A stretch of 64,000 bases of DNA. It comes from Pseudomonas huaxiensis. Its GTDB lineage: Bacteria; Pseudomonadota; Gammaproteobacteria; Pseudomonadales; Pseudomonadaceae. Location: positions 1 through 64,000 of the forward strand of contig NZ_QKVL01000014.1 of assembly GCF_003231275.1 (NCBI RefSeq), in the 5' to 3' direction. Below the pieces are notes generated by a model. It made no database searches and had not been told where the DNA came from. It was given only the letters and a program-made list of their open reading frames with translations. Shown here one piece after another: positions 8,667 to 16,643 of this stretch; position 1 is the first letter of the stretch, and every line of letters starts with the position of its first letter. Position numbers and translations under genes: made by a program.

Positions 8667-9518
8667 TCAGAATTCGGCGACGACCTTGCCGTCACCGCCA
8701 GCCATGGGCGGGCGCTGTTGTTGGGTGTGGTCTGCGGTTTTGCCCAGGCGCTCGACCAGCTCGTTGAAGTCGGTGGACAGCTTGTCGTGCTTGGCCTGCA
8801 GGTCCTCGCGGGCTTTTTGCTCGGCGGCGAACGCTTCAGCCTGTTCAGCACCGTGGGTAGCGATCTGTTCGATCAGCTCGCCCAGGGCGGTGAAGCTAGC
8901 GGCATCCTTGCCTTCTTTCTCCTTGCTCTTGTTGAGGAGGCCGCTAACTTTTTCGCGTAATCCAGCGAACATGCCGGCGCTGTCAGCAACCTCTTCGAAT
9001 TCCAGTACTACCTCTTCGGCAGCAGTGAACAGGGTGTTTTCACTGCTTTTCCGGTTGGCGAAGGTCCCGTGTTTAGCGCTGAACTCCAACGCTTCGGTGC
9101 CAAGGCTGGCCGGGTTGTCGGTGATGGCCAGGCCTCTCAGGTAGGCACCGCCGGTGTCGGCAAACTCGGGGTCGACTTCGATCGACGAGTAGATCTTCTG
9201 TTTCTTCTTGTTCAGCTCGATCAGGGCCTCGTTGGGCTCGATTTGCGCAAGCAGCGCGAGCTTGGTCTTGCCGCCAATCGTGAAGTCCTCGGCCTTGACC
9301 GCGATCACGTCTCCGTAGGCGCCGAAAGGCGAGTCCGGCAGGAGGCTTTTGATGTGCTCGCAGTTGATGCGGGCACCGAACAGATTCCGATCGTAGGAGT
9401 CCACGATCTGCGTGATCCAGTCACGCTCGATGACGCGGCCGTCAGTGGTCGAACCTTCCAGGGCTACGCGGAAGAACTTGGAGCGGAGTTTCTTGGTAGG
9501 GGCGGTGCTTGCGGCCAT
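8667..9518 (-). CDS. O: Capsid scaffold and maturation protease O (P2 gpO family)
   Basis: The ATG at 9518 (MAASTAPTKKLRSKFFRV) gives 283 residues, essentially the P2 gpO length. The N-terminal half holds the protease region (INCEHIKSLLPDSPFGAYGDV, with the conserved Asn/His near residues 55-65). The C-terminal third is a Glu/Gln/Lys-rich helical scaffold. Translation upstream of 9518 is possible but unlike the family. It is divergent from P with 152 bp between the starts. Confidence 0.92.
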   Translation of the reverse strand: MAASTAPTKKLRSKFFRVALEGSTTDGRVIERDWITQIVDSYDRNLFGARINCEHIKSLLPDSPFGAYGDVIAVKAEDFTIGGKTKLALLAQIEPNEALIELNKKKQKIYSSIEVDPEFADTGGAYLRGLAITDNPASLGTEALEFSAKHGTFANRKSSENTLFTAAEEVVLEFEEVADSAGMFAGLREKVSGLLNKSKEKEGKDAASFTALGELIEQIATHGAEQAEAFAAEQKAREDLQAKHDKLSTDFNELVERLGKTADHTQQQRPPMAGGDGKVVAEF

Positions 9519-9602
9519 GCGGGCTGTCCTCAATGCGGTGGCGTTGTGCCTTGCGATGGGGCTCATGGTCGGCAGCGGGGCTTTAGAGGGCAACGCGGTG
9601 GA

Positions 9603-9627
9603 GTTGTAGGAGGGCGCGCTACAGGGG
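9603..9627. promoter_or_regulatory. Ogr/Delta-type late activator site between O and P (candidate)
   Basis: The dyad TTGTAG-N9-CTACAG (TGT 9605-9607, ACA 9621-9623) matches the site at 3114-3140 at nearly all non-spacer positions. It lies in the divergent O/P intergenic region where P2 has paired late promoters. A centre near -55 would put the O transcript start around 9559, leaving a leader of about 40 nt. Confidence 0.5.
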
Positions 9628-9670
9628 GCGCCAGTGGGGCAACGCGCGCGTGAGCGGCAGCATCGGCGCC

Positions 9671-11422
9671 ATGAATACTCTCGCCCAGCCCACGACCGAC
9701 TCTCGCCGCCAAGCCAAATTCCTCTACTGGACCGGCTGGCGTATCACCGATATCGCCGATTATTTGGGCGAGAAAGAGAAAACCGTCCACAGTTGGAAGA
9801 CCCGCGATGAGTGGGACCGGGCGGATAACGTCGAGCGAATCGGCGGTGCCCTTGAGGCGCGCCTGGTGCAGTTGATCCTCAAGGAGGGCAAGACCGGCGG
9901 CGATTTCAAGGAGATCGACCTGCTCCATCGCCAGTTGGAGCGGCAGGCGCGCATACAGCGTTTCCAGAGCGGCGGGACAGAGACCGACCTCAACCCGAAC
10001 CTCAGCAAGCGGAACGAGGGGCCGAAGAAGCAGGCTGTTCGGAACGAGCTGAACGAGGAGCAGATCGAGCAGCTCGTCGAGGCTTTCCGTGATGGCTGTT
10101 ACGACTACCAGATGGACTGGTACCGCGCCGGCAATCAGCGGACGCGGATGATCCTCAAGAGCCGGCAGATCGGTGCGACCTACTACTTCGCACGCGAGGC
10201 CCTGATCGACGCGATCACCACTGGCCGTAACCAGATATTCCTTTCGGCCAGCAAGGCCCAAGCCCACCAGTTCAAGACCTACATGCAGTCGTTCATGAAC
10301 GAGGTCCTGGGCATCAAGCTGACTGGTGACCCGATCGTGCTCTGGAACAACGCCGAGCTGCACTTTCTGGGCACGAACTTCCGCACCGCTCAGGGCCGGA
10401 CCGGTAACTTCTACTTCGACGAGTTTTTCTGGGTCCACGGTTTCAAGGAGATCAACAAGGTCGCCTCGGCTATGGCCCTGCAGAAGCGCTGGAGGAGGAC
10501 CTACTTCTCGACCCCTAGCAGCATGGCCCACCAGGCATACACCTGGTGGACAGGGGAGCGGTTGAATAAGGGCAAACCCACGGCCCAGCATATTCAGATA
10601 GACGTGAGCCACGAGGCTCTGCAGCAGGGGCACCTGTGCAAGGACCGGATCTGGCGGCAGATCGTCACGATCATGGACGCCGAGTCCAGAGGGTGCGACC
10701 TCTTCGACCTGGATGAGTTGAAGATCGAATACGACCCGGCCTCATTCCAGAACCTCCTGATGTGCCAGTTCGTCGACGACGGAGCGAGTATTTTTCCGCT
10801 TGCGATGCTGCAGCCGTGCATGGTCGAAAGCTGGGACTGGCCGGGCTACAGCCCGTTCGCGGCGCGGCCATTCGGCGAGCGCCCTGTCTGGATTGGCTAT
10901 GACCCGGCGGAAACCGGCGACTCTTCGGCCTTGGTCGTATTGGCTCCGCCGCTGGTACCAGGCGGGAAGTTCTTCCTCTTGGAACGGCACCAGTTCCGCG
11001 GGATGGACTTCAACGCTCAGGCAGAGACGATCCGGCAGGTCACCCGGCGCTACAACGTGACGTACATCGGCATCGATAACACGGGCATGGGCAGCGGCGT
11101 CGCCCACCTGGTGCGCCAGTTCTTCCCGGCGCTGCGGACGTTCTCATACAGCCCCGAGGTCAAGACCCGCCTGGTGATGAAGGCTTGGGACGTCATCAGC
11201 AAGGGGCGCCTGGAGTTCGATGCCGGCTGGACGGATGTCGCGCAGTCGTTGATGGCCATCCGCAAGACCATTACACCCAGCGGTCGGCAGTTCACCTACA
11301 CCGCAGGCCGGAACGAAGAAACCGGCCATGCTGACCTGGCCTGGGCACTCTTTCACGCATTGCACAACGAGCCGCTGGAGGGCCAGACCGTGGTCAACAC
11401 CGGCATCATGGAGATCTATTGA
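9671..11422 (+). CDS. P: Large terminase subunit P (P2 gpP family)
   Basis: The product of 583 residues (590 if the GTG at 9650 is used) is the ATPase/nuclease that packages DNA. The N-terminus has a helix-turn-helix (YLGEKEKTVHSWKTR), followed by the ATPase core with an SRQIGATYY Walker-A-like motif, FYFDEFFWV as Walker B, and a RNase H-fold nuclease with GYDPAETGDSSAL and GIDNTGMGSGV acidic motifs. It is divergent from O and abuts Q. Confidence 0.95.
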   Translation: MNTLAQPTTDSRRQAKFLYWTGWRITDIADYLGEKEKTVHSWKTRDEWDRADNVERIGGALEARLVQLILKEGKTGGDFKEIDLLHRQLERQARIQRFQSGGTETDLNPNLSKRNEGPKKQAVRNELNEEQIEQLVEAFRDGCYDYQMDWYRAGNQRTRMILKSRQIGATYYFAREALIDAITTGRNQIFLSASKAQAHQFKTYMQSFMNEVLGIKLTGDPIVLWNNAELHFLGTNFRTAQGRTGNFYFDEFFWVHGFKEINKVASAMALQKRWRRTYFSTPSSMAHQAYTWWTGERLNKGKPTAQHIQIDVSHEALQQGHLCKDRIWRQIVTIMDAESRGCDLFDLDELKIEYDPASFQNLLMCQFVDDGASIFPLAMLQPCMVESWDWPGYSPFAARPFGERPVWIGYDPAETGDSSALVVLAPPLVPGGKFFLLERHQFRGMDFNAQAETIRQVTRRYNVTYIGIDNTGMGSGVAHLVRQFFPALRTFSYSPEVKTRLVMKAWDVISKGRLEFDAGWTDVAQSLMAIRKTITPSGRQFTYTAGRNEETGHADLAWALFHALHNEPLEGQTVVNTGIMEIY

Positions 11423-12460
11423 ATGGGCGCGATTGAGCAGGCCGGCACGTTGCCGGCGAGTAACGGGCAGCAACTGGTGGGCTCGGCCAGTCGGGCGGAG
11501 GCCTTTACCTTCGGGGATCCGACGCCAGTCCTGGACGGGCGCGAGATCCTGGATTACCTGGAGTGTTACAGCAATGGGCGCTGGTACGAGCCACCGGTTT
11601 CATTGGATGGCCTGGCCAGATCATCGAAGGCCAGCGTCTACCTGCAGTCCGGCTTGATTTTCAAGCGCAACGCCTTGGCCAGGACGTTCATTCCCCACCG
11701 GCTGCTTAGCCGAGAGGCCTTCGAGCAGATCGTCATGGACCTTGGCTGGTCTGGGAACCTGTACCTGGAGAAGCGCGACAACATGCTCCGACAGGCCCTG
11801 GGCCTCAAGCCCTGCTTGGCGAAGTACATGCGCCGAGGGACTGACCTGGAGACGTACTTCCAGGTGCGTGGGTGGCGCGATGAGCATGAATTTCGCCCAG
11901 GCAGTATTTGCCACTTGCGGGTAGCGGACATCAATCAAGAGGTTTACGGGTTGCCGGAGTGGCTACCGGCCCTGCAGGCCGCACTGCTGAACGAGTCGGC
12001 AACGCTATTCCGCCGCAAGTACTACCAAAACGGGAGTCACGCGGGGTTCATCCTCTACATGACGGATGCGGCGCAGAACGAGGATTTCGTCGACGACTTG
12101 CGCAAGGCCATGAAGAACAGCAAGGGCCCAGGTAACTTCCGCAACCTGTTCATGTACGCGCCGAACGGCAAGAAGGACGGAATCCAGCTCATCCCGATCA
12201 GTGAGGTGGCCGCGAAGGACGACTTCGGTGCGATCAAGAACATCAGCCGCGACGACCAGTTGGCGATGCTGCGGATCCCGCCGCAACTGATGGGGGTTGT
12301 GCCGCAGAACGCGGGCGGGTTCGGCTCGGTGCGCGAGGCTGCAGAGGTTTGGTCCGTCAACGAGCTGGAGCCGGAGCAGGCCCGCCTGCAGCAGATCAAC
12401 GAATGGTTGGGCGAGGAGGTCGTGAGGTTCCGGCCATTCGAGTTACCGCCCAAATCATGA
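11423..12460 (+). CDS. Q: Portal protein Q (P2 gpQ family)
   Basis: The 345-residue product matches P2-type portal proteins, with LYLEKRDNMLRQ near residue 115, the HLRVADINQEVYGLPEWL segment and the PQLMGVVPQNAGGFGS motif. The ATG at 11423 directly follows the stop of P. In phiCTX-like phages the end of Q faces cos and the attachment site, as here. Confidence 0.95.
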   Translation: MGAIEQAGTLPASNGQQLVGSASRAEAFTFGDPTPVLDGREILDYLECYSNGRWYEPPVSLDGLARSSKASVYLQSGLIFKRNALARTFIPHRLLSREAFEQIVMDLGWSGNLYLEKRDNMLRQALGLKPCLAKYMRRGTDLETYFQVRGWRDEHEFRPGSICHLRVADINQEVYGLPEWLPALQAALLNESATLFRRKYYQNGSHAGFILYMTDAAQNEDFVDDLRKAMKNSKGPGNFRNLFMYAPNGKKDGIQLIPISEVAAKDDFGAIKNISRDDQLAMLRIPPQLMGVVPQNAGGFGSVREAAEVWSVNELEPEQARLQQINEWLGEEVVRFRPFELPPKS

Positions 12461-12474
12461 AGAGCACGCATTGC

Positions 12475-12503
12475 AAAAAGCCGTCTATGTGACGGTTTTT
12501 TTG
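12475..12503 (+). terminator. Terminator after P-Q
   Basis: The stem CCGTC/GACGG with loop TATGT, extended by A-run/T-run pairing and ending in TTTTTTT, follows the Q stop by about 15 bp. This is a classic intrinsic terminator for the rightward P-Q transcript. Confidence 0.85.
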
Positions 12504-12610
12504 TGTCTTGGCGGAGGAAAAAAGGATCGATTTTGAGTATGTAAAACCCCAGTAAATACTAGCATTTAGAGGGCATTCAAGCCACAGGTTTCATGGCCTT
12601 TGCCCAGCAA

Positions 12611-12952
12611 TTACGGGGCCTTGACGGGCTTCCCGTCACGGGCAGCGATCTCGGCCAGCACTTCCTCGGTACTCGGTAGCCTCATGCCCCAGGTCGGCAC
12701 ATGACCTGAGTGCAACCCCCGGACATCCTTCTTCACTTCGGCCACACCTCTTTCGCTCATTTGCCGCCGCAGATCAATGACCTGACGGTTGAGCCCTTCG
12801 TTGATCTCAATCAGTCGCTGGATGTCTTCGTTGGCTTTGGCCAGGCGTAGCCAGACGTCCTCGCGCTCGTGCTTCAGTAGCACGACCTGGTGCCGGATCA
12901 TTTCCTCGAGGGTAGGCATCCCCAGCTCGAATCCTGTGTCATCGATCAGCAC
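12611..12952 (-). CDS. Small coiled-coil protein of unknown function behind a LexA box
   Basis: A GTG at 12952 with a good ribosome-binding site (GGGAG, 7 nt spacing) opens 113 codons. The product is soluble and mostly helical: residues 14-70 form a heptad-like Leu/Ile/Arg/Glu-rich coiled coil (LKHEREDVWLRLAKANEDI). The tail contains LPSTEEVLAEIAARDGKP. I do not recognise the family. It lies between Q and the attachment site, the slot of the ctx toxin gene in phiCTX, and its promoter overlaps a LexA box 18 nt upstream, so it should be made after DNA damage. An antirepressor-like role (as 186 Tum) or a cargo function are both only guesses. Confidence 0.7.
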   Translation of the reverse strand: MLIDDTGFELGMPTLEEMIRHQVVLLKHEREDVWLRLAKANEDIQRLIEINEGLNRQVIDLRRQMSERGVAEVKKDVRGLHSGHVPTWGMRLPSTEEVLAEIAARDGKPVKAP

Positions 12953-12970
12953 TACCGTGCTCCCTTAATG

Positions 12971-12986
12971 CTGTATATATGAACAG
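12971..12986 (-). promoter_or_regulatory. LexA (SOS) box
   Basis: CTGTATATATGAACAG fits CTG-N10-CAG with an AT-rich core, the Pseudomonas/E. coli LexA operator. It ends 18 bp before the GTG of the 113-residue gene and overlaps where its -10 region would be. Confidence 0.8.
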
Positions 12987-13255
12987 TATCAGTGATTGTG
13001 CCTGCTCGCTCGCCTGATCGACGAACGCGGTGTTCACCAGTACCTGGAGCCGGCGCGCGCAATCGTCCCCCCGCCACGCCTGCGGGCTAAACGTGTGGGA
13101 ATTTCGGCACCCCTGCGCTCCGGCAGAGGTCATGCAGGCTATGGGCGTTCGTGGGGAATACGGTGGGCAACATCCCTGCGAATCCCTGCACTGGTGGCAT
13201 TTACTGCGCTGAGGAGAGCTCCTCTGTCTGTGCTTTTCAGGTCGGCCTTCCAAAA

Positions 13256-13534
13256 AAGGTAATTTTGGTTAGGTGGGGTGCCAACCAGTGCTCCAGCCCT
13301 TGAACCGTAAGGCTTCCAGCGATTACCTCAAAAGGTAATTTGAGGTAAGGGGAAAGGTAATTTTTTCATAAGAGACTGATTTTAAAGGATTTTATTTTTC
13401 GTCCTTCCAACCCTCTTTAGAGGTAATCCAATTACCTTTCAATTACCTAAAAATTACCTTTTTCAAAATCGCTGGAGCCCTTGATTTACGTGGCCTCCAG
13501 AGCATTTTGAAAAACAAATTACCAAAATTACCTT
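13256..13534. repeat. Cluster of GGTAATT/AATTACC repeats next to attR
   Basis: About eleven copies of the core GGTAAT(T), or its complement, occur in both orientations between 13258 and 13533, for example at 13334, 13356, 13422, 13430, 13441, 13452, 13517 and 13526. Two longer imperfect repeats (AGCCCTTGA...CTCCAG) lie at about 13296 and 13477. An imperfect inverted repeat (TTTTCAAAAT ... ATTTTGAAAA) spans 13459-13515. The stretch is AT-rich and has no convincing gene. Integrase/Xis arm sites or a repressor or cos-associated array are the likely roles. Confidence 0.7.
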
Positions 13535-13696
13535 TTTTTGATGGGTCAACATGAAACGGCGATTTCCCACCAACAGGGCGCCCGAGCAGTGACGCCCATG
13601 CATAGACTGGGAACAACCTGGGAACAAAAATGCTTGCGCGGACCTCCTGCAAGCCCCTAGGATCGCGGCCCTCAAGCGATGCTGCTATTAGTTGAT

Positions 13697-13722
13697 GAGT
13701 TCGAGTCTCTTCGTCCGCACCA
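13697..13722 (+). other. attR: 3' fragment of a tRNA-Leu gene at the prophage end
   Basis: The 26 bp beginning GAGTTCGAGTC and ending CGTCCGCACCA are a T-loop, 3' acceptor strand and CCA of a tRNA whose 5' strand would be GCGGACG, as in Pseudomonas tRNA-Leu. No tRNA body precedes it, and the T-stem is mismatched just upstream of the fragment, so this is the crossover end and not a functional tRNA. The homologous Pseudomonas locus carries tRNA genes upstream of tig. The intact tRNA and attL should be left of the window. Confidence 0.82.
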
Positions 13723-13763
13723 TCTTAAGTTTCGCCGCCTTCCGCTGAATGCCGCGAAACTTC

Positions 13764-13792
13764 AAAAAAGGCCGCCTTGAGCGGCCTTTTTC
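13764..13792 (+). terminator. Terminator downstream of the tRNA-Leu fragment
   Basis: The stem AAAGGCCGC/GCGGCCTTT with loop CTTGA, followed by TTCTTTTT, is a strong intrinsic terminator. It probably ended the original tRNA transcript before the prophage inserted. Confidence 0.85.
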
Positions 13793-13931
13793 TTTTTCCG
13801 TCCTTCGCTTCCTTTATTACTGCTGTTTGTTGCAGTCCCTGCTGGGTCCCATGACTAGCAAGACCTGAACAAAAGCTGATAGATTTCAGCCGGTTGACAA
13901 AATGCCGGTGAGTCGGCGGGCGGATGGAAAG

Positions 13932-14237
13932 ATGATTGCGAAAGAGTCCCGGCAGGCTGTTGCGCTGGAGCGCTTCACTCAAGCCAATCCACAGTTGCTG
14001 GCGGAGATTGCCGCGCTGAGCGAGTCCGAGCAGCAACAACAGATTCAGTGGGCATTTGAAGATGAGGCCCAAGAGCAGGGTATCGAGCCCTGGGAGCTGA
14101 CTCTACGTCTTGTCGCCGAGTCGCCAGAAGAGCTTCAGGTCATGCGCCTGGAAGTTCATCGCGAAGTGGCCGAGGCGTTGGGTATGAGCTGGGAAGAGTA
14201 CTGCGATTTCAACGAGATCGATGGTCCTGTTTCCTGA
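13932..14237 (+). CDS. Conserved small protein, DUF6388-like
   Basis: The 101-residue acidic product (start MIAKESRQAVALERF; an in-frame ATG at 13902 would add 10 residues) has the pattern ERFTQANPQLLAEIAAL followed by WAFEDEAQEQGIEPWELTLRL. This resembles a small Pseudomonas family found upstream of tig. It has no signal peptide or membrane segment. Function unknown; the family assignment is from memory of the pattern. About 250 bp without a gene follow, presumably holding the tig promoter. Confidence 0.6.
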   Translation: MIAKESRQAVALERFTQANPQLLAEIAALSESEQQQQIQWAFEDEAQEQGIEPWELTLRLVAESPEELQVMRLEVHREVAEALGMSWEEYCDFNEIDGPVS

Positions 14238-14489
14238 TGCGTTGAATTGTTTCGCCGGAGAGTTGACGCAGATCCGCACAGGGCTCGCGAGCGGGGTAGA
14301 AAATCCCTGTTTCGCGGGCGTTGCAGGTCTGTTCCGCCGCTGTCCGGCCATTGTCGAAAATCATGAGAGCCGGCGCTATTCGCCTCCGGGTCGAACAGGG
14401 TGACTTCTGGTGTGTGAGCTACTAGAATGCTTGCCCTTGATTCTGGAGTCGGGTTTCGCCGGCTAACGTCTGTGCAACGAGGAATATCC

Positions 14490-15803
14490 ATGCAAGTTTC
14501 TGTTGAAAATACTTCCGCTCTCGAGCGCCGCATGACCATCGGCGTTCCAGCCGAGCGCATCGAGACCGAAGTCAACAAGCGTCTGCAACAGACTGCCCGT
14601 CGCGCCAAGGTCCCAGGTTTCCGTCCTGGCAAGGTGCCAATGAGCGTGATCCGTCAGCGCTACGAAGATGCAGCCCGTCAGGAAGCCCTGGGCGACCTGA
14701 TCCAGGCCACCTTCTATGAAGCTGTTGTCGAGCAGAAGCTGAACCCGGCTGGCGCCCCTGCCGTCGAGCCGAAAGTCTTCGAAAAAGGCAAGGACCTGGA
14801 ATACGTCGCCACTTTCGAAGTCTTCCCTGAGTTCACCGTTGCCGGTTTCGACTCGATCGCTGTCGAGCGCCTGAGCGCCGACGTGACCGACGCCGACCTG
14901 GACAACATGCTGGAAGTGCTGCGCAAGCAGAACACCCGTTTTGAAGTGGCCGAGCGCGCTGCCCAGAACGAAGACCAGCTGAACATCGATTTCGTCGGCA
15001 AGATCGACGGCGAAGCCTTCGCTGGTGGTTCGGCCCAGGGTACCCAGCTGGTTCTGGGTTCCGGCCGCATGATCCCGGGCTTCGAAGAAGGTCTGGTTGG
15101 CGCCAAGGCTGGTGAAGAGCGTGTGCTCAACCTGACCTTCCCTGAGGACTATCAGAACCTGGACCTGGCTGGCAAAACCGCCGAGTTCACCGTTACCGTC
15201 AACAGCGTTTCCGAGCCGAAGCTGCCTGAGCTGACCGAAGAGTTCTTCGCCCAGTTCGGTATCAAGGAAACCGGTCTGGAAGGTTTCCGCACCGAAGTTC
15301 GCAAGAACATGGAGCGTGAACTGCGTCAGGCCATCAAGACCAAGGTCAAGAACCAGGTAATGGACGGCCTGCTGGCTGCCAACCCGGTTGAAGTGCCGAA
15401 AGCCCTGCTGGAAAACGAAGTGAATCGCCTGCGCGTTCAAGCCGTACAGCAGTTCGGTGGCAACATCAAACCTGAGCAACTGCCGGCCGAGCTGTTCGAA
15501 GAGCAAGCCAAGCGCCGCGTCGTGCTGGGCCTGATCGTCGCTGAAGTGGTCAAGCAGAACGAGCTGAAGCCGGACGAAGATCGCGTTCGCGAGCTGATCC
15601 AGGAAATGGCTTCGGCCTACCAGGAGCCTGAGCAGGTCGTGGCTTGGTACTACAAGAACGACCAGCAACTGAACGAAGTTCGTTCGGTTGTGCTGGAAGA
15701 ACAAGTTGTAGATACTGTCCTGCAGAAAGCGACTGTGACCGACAAATCGGTCTCGTACGAAGAGGCCGTCAAGCCAGCACAGGCACCTGCCGACGCTGAG
15801 TGA
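14490..15803 (+). CDS. tig: Trigger factor (ribosome-associated chaperone/PPIase)
   Basis: The 437-residue product binds the ribosome exit tunnel and folds nascent chains. The ribosome-binding signature GFRPGKVP lies at about residues 43-50. The central FKBP-like PPIase domain runs from about 150 to 245 (INFVGKIDGEAFAGG-like). The helical C-terminal chaperone domain follows. The ATG at 14490 has an AACGAGGA ribosome site; upstream in-frame Met residues are not conserved. It begins the tig-clpP-clpX-lon quality-control cluster. Confidence 0.98.
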   Translation: MQVSVENTSALERRMTIGVPAERIETEVNKRLQQTARRAKVPGFRPGKVPMSVIRQRYEDAARQEALGDLIQATFYEAVVEQKLNPAGAPAVEPKVFEKGKDLEYVATFEVFPEFTVAGFDSIAVERLSADVTDADLDNMLEVLRKQNTRFEVAERAAQNEDQLNIDFVGKIDGEAFAGGSAQGTQLVLGSGRMIPGFEEGLVGAKAGEERVLNLTFPEDYQNLDLAGKTAEFTVTVNSVSEPKLPELTEEFFAQFGIKETGLEGFRTEVRKNMERELRQAIKTKVKNQVMDGLLAANPVEVPKALLENEVNRLRVQAVQQFGGNIKPEQLPAELFEEQAKRRVVLGLIVAEVVKQNELKPDEDRVRELIQEMASAYQEPEQVVAWYYKNDQQLNEVRSVVLEEQVVDTVLQKATVTDKSVSYEEAVKPAQAPADAE

Positions 15804-15827
15804 TTTCCTCCTTCGTAGGAAAACCCC

Positions 15828-15853
15828 ACAAGCCAGCCTTCGCGCTGGCTTGT
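15828..15853 (+). terminator. Hairpin between tig and clpP
   Basis: A perfect 10-bp stem (ACAAGCCAGC/GCTGGCTTGT) with a 6-nt loop lies 25 bp after tig. It has no T-run, so it may only attenuate or protect the tig 3' end. Confidence 0.6.
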
Positions 15854-15893
15854 GCGTATTCAAGCCACGACTATTTGGGAGTGAGTGCAGGAC

Positions 15894-16535
15894 ATGTCCC
15901 GCAATTCTTATATTCAGCAGAGCTCTGACATCCAGGCCGCAGGCGGCCTGGTCCCGATGGTTATCGAGCAGTCCGCCCGTGGCGAACGCGCCTATGACAT
16001 TTACTCGCGCCTGTTGAAGGAGCGTGTGATCTTCCTGGTGGGTCCTGTAGAGGACTACATGGCCAACCTGGTAGTGGCGCAACTGCTGTTCCTTGAAGCG
16101 GAAAACCCGGACAAGGATATCCATCTCTACATCAACTCCCCAGGCGGGTCGGTGACTGCCGGTATGTCGATCTACGACACCATGCAGTTCATCAAGCCGG
16201 ACGTCTCGACTATCTGCATTGGCCAGGCCTGCAGCATGGGCGCCTTCCTGTTGGCGGCCGGTGCCGCTGGCAAGCGCCACTGCCTGCCAAACTCGCGGGT
16301 GATGATTCACCAGCCGCTGGGTGGCTTCCAGGGTCAGGCGACCGATATCGAGATCCACGCCCAGGAAATTCTCAGCATCAAGGCGCGCCTGAATGAGCTG
16401 CTGGCTCATCACACGGGTCAGGAGCTGGAAACCATCAAGCGTGATACCGAGCGCGACAACTTCATGAGCGCCTCGCGCGCAGCCGAGTACGGCCTGATCG
16501 ACTCGGTCTACGACAAGCGGCAACTGGTGTCCTGA
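15894..16535 (+). CDS. clpP: ATP-dependent Clp protease proteolytic subunit
   Basis: The 213-residue serine protease forms the tetradecameric barrel used by ClpX and ClpA. Catalytic Ser is in GQACSMGAFLL, His in MIHQPLGG and Asp in ERDNFMS. The short N-terminal extension should be processed. The ATG at 15894 is preferred over the in-frame GTG at 15885. A strong hairpin separates it from clpX. Confidence 0.98.
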   Translation: MSRNSYIQQSSDIQAAGGLVPMVIEQSARGERAYDIYSRLLKERVIFLVGPVEDYMANLVVAQLLFLEAENPDKDIHLYINSPGGSVTAGMSIYDTMQFIKPDVSTICIGQACSMGAFLLAAGAAGKRHCLPNSRVMIHQPLGGFQGQATDIEIHAQEILSIKARLNELLAHHTGQELETIKRDTERDNFMSASRAAEYGLIDSVYDKRQLVS

Positions 16536-16549
16536 TCCCGGGTCCCAGA

Positions 16550-16578
16550 GCAGGTAGGCGCGGAAAGCGCCTACCTGC
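16550..16578 (+). terminator. Hairpin between clpP and clpX
   Basis: A 12-bp perfect stem (GCAGGTAGGCGC/GCGCCTACCTGC) with a GGAAA loop begins 14 bp after clpP. It has only a weak downstream run (ACTTGAAAAA), so partial read-through into clpX is likely. Confidence 0.65.
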
Positions 16579-16643
16579 GGACTTGAAAAAGCCCGCAATT
16601 GCCTTCATCTTGTGTTGCAAGCCTACCGGATTGGATCGATCGA

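Noticed and set aside
1..12460. R-type pyocin instead of a prophage
   Set aside because: Capsid, scaffold, portal and both terminase genes are intact, so this is a head-carrying P2-like phage.
12939..13253. Antisense-strand ORF of 104 codons across the LexA box
   Set aside because: It contains the LexA box and the putative promoter of the 113-residue gene, has a Ser/Cys/Arg-rich low-quality translation and no good ribosome site.
13256..13534. CRISPR array
   Set aside because: The repeat cores are only 6-7 bp, occur in both orientations and have no regular spacer length.
13443..13675. Two small ORFs in the repeat field
   Set aside because: They read through the AATTACC repeats and show no coding pattern or homologues that I recognise.
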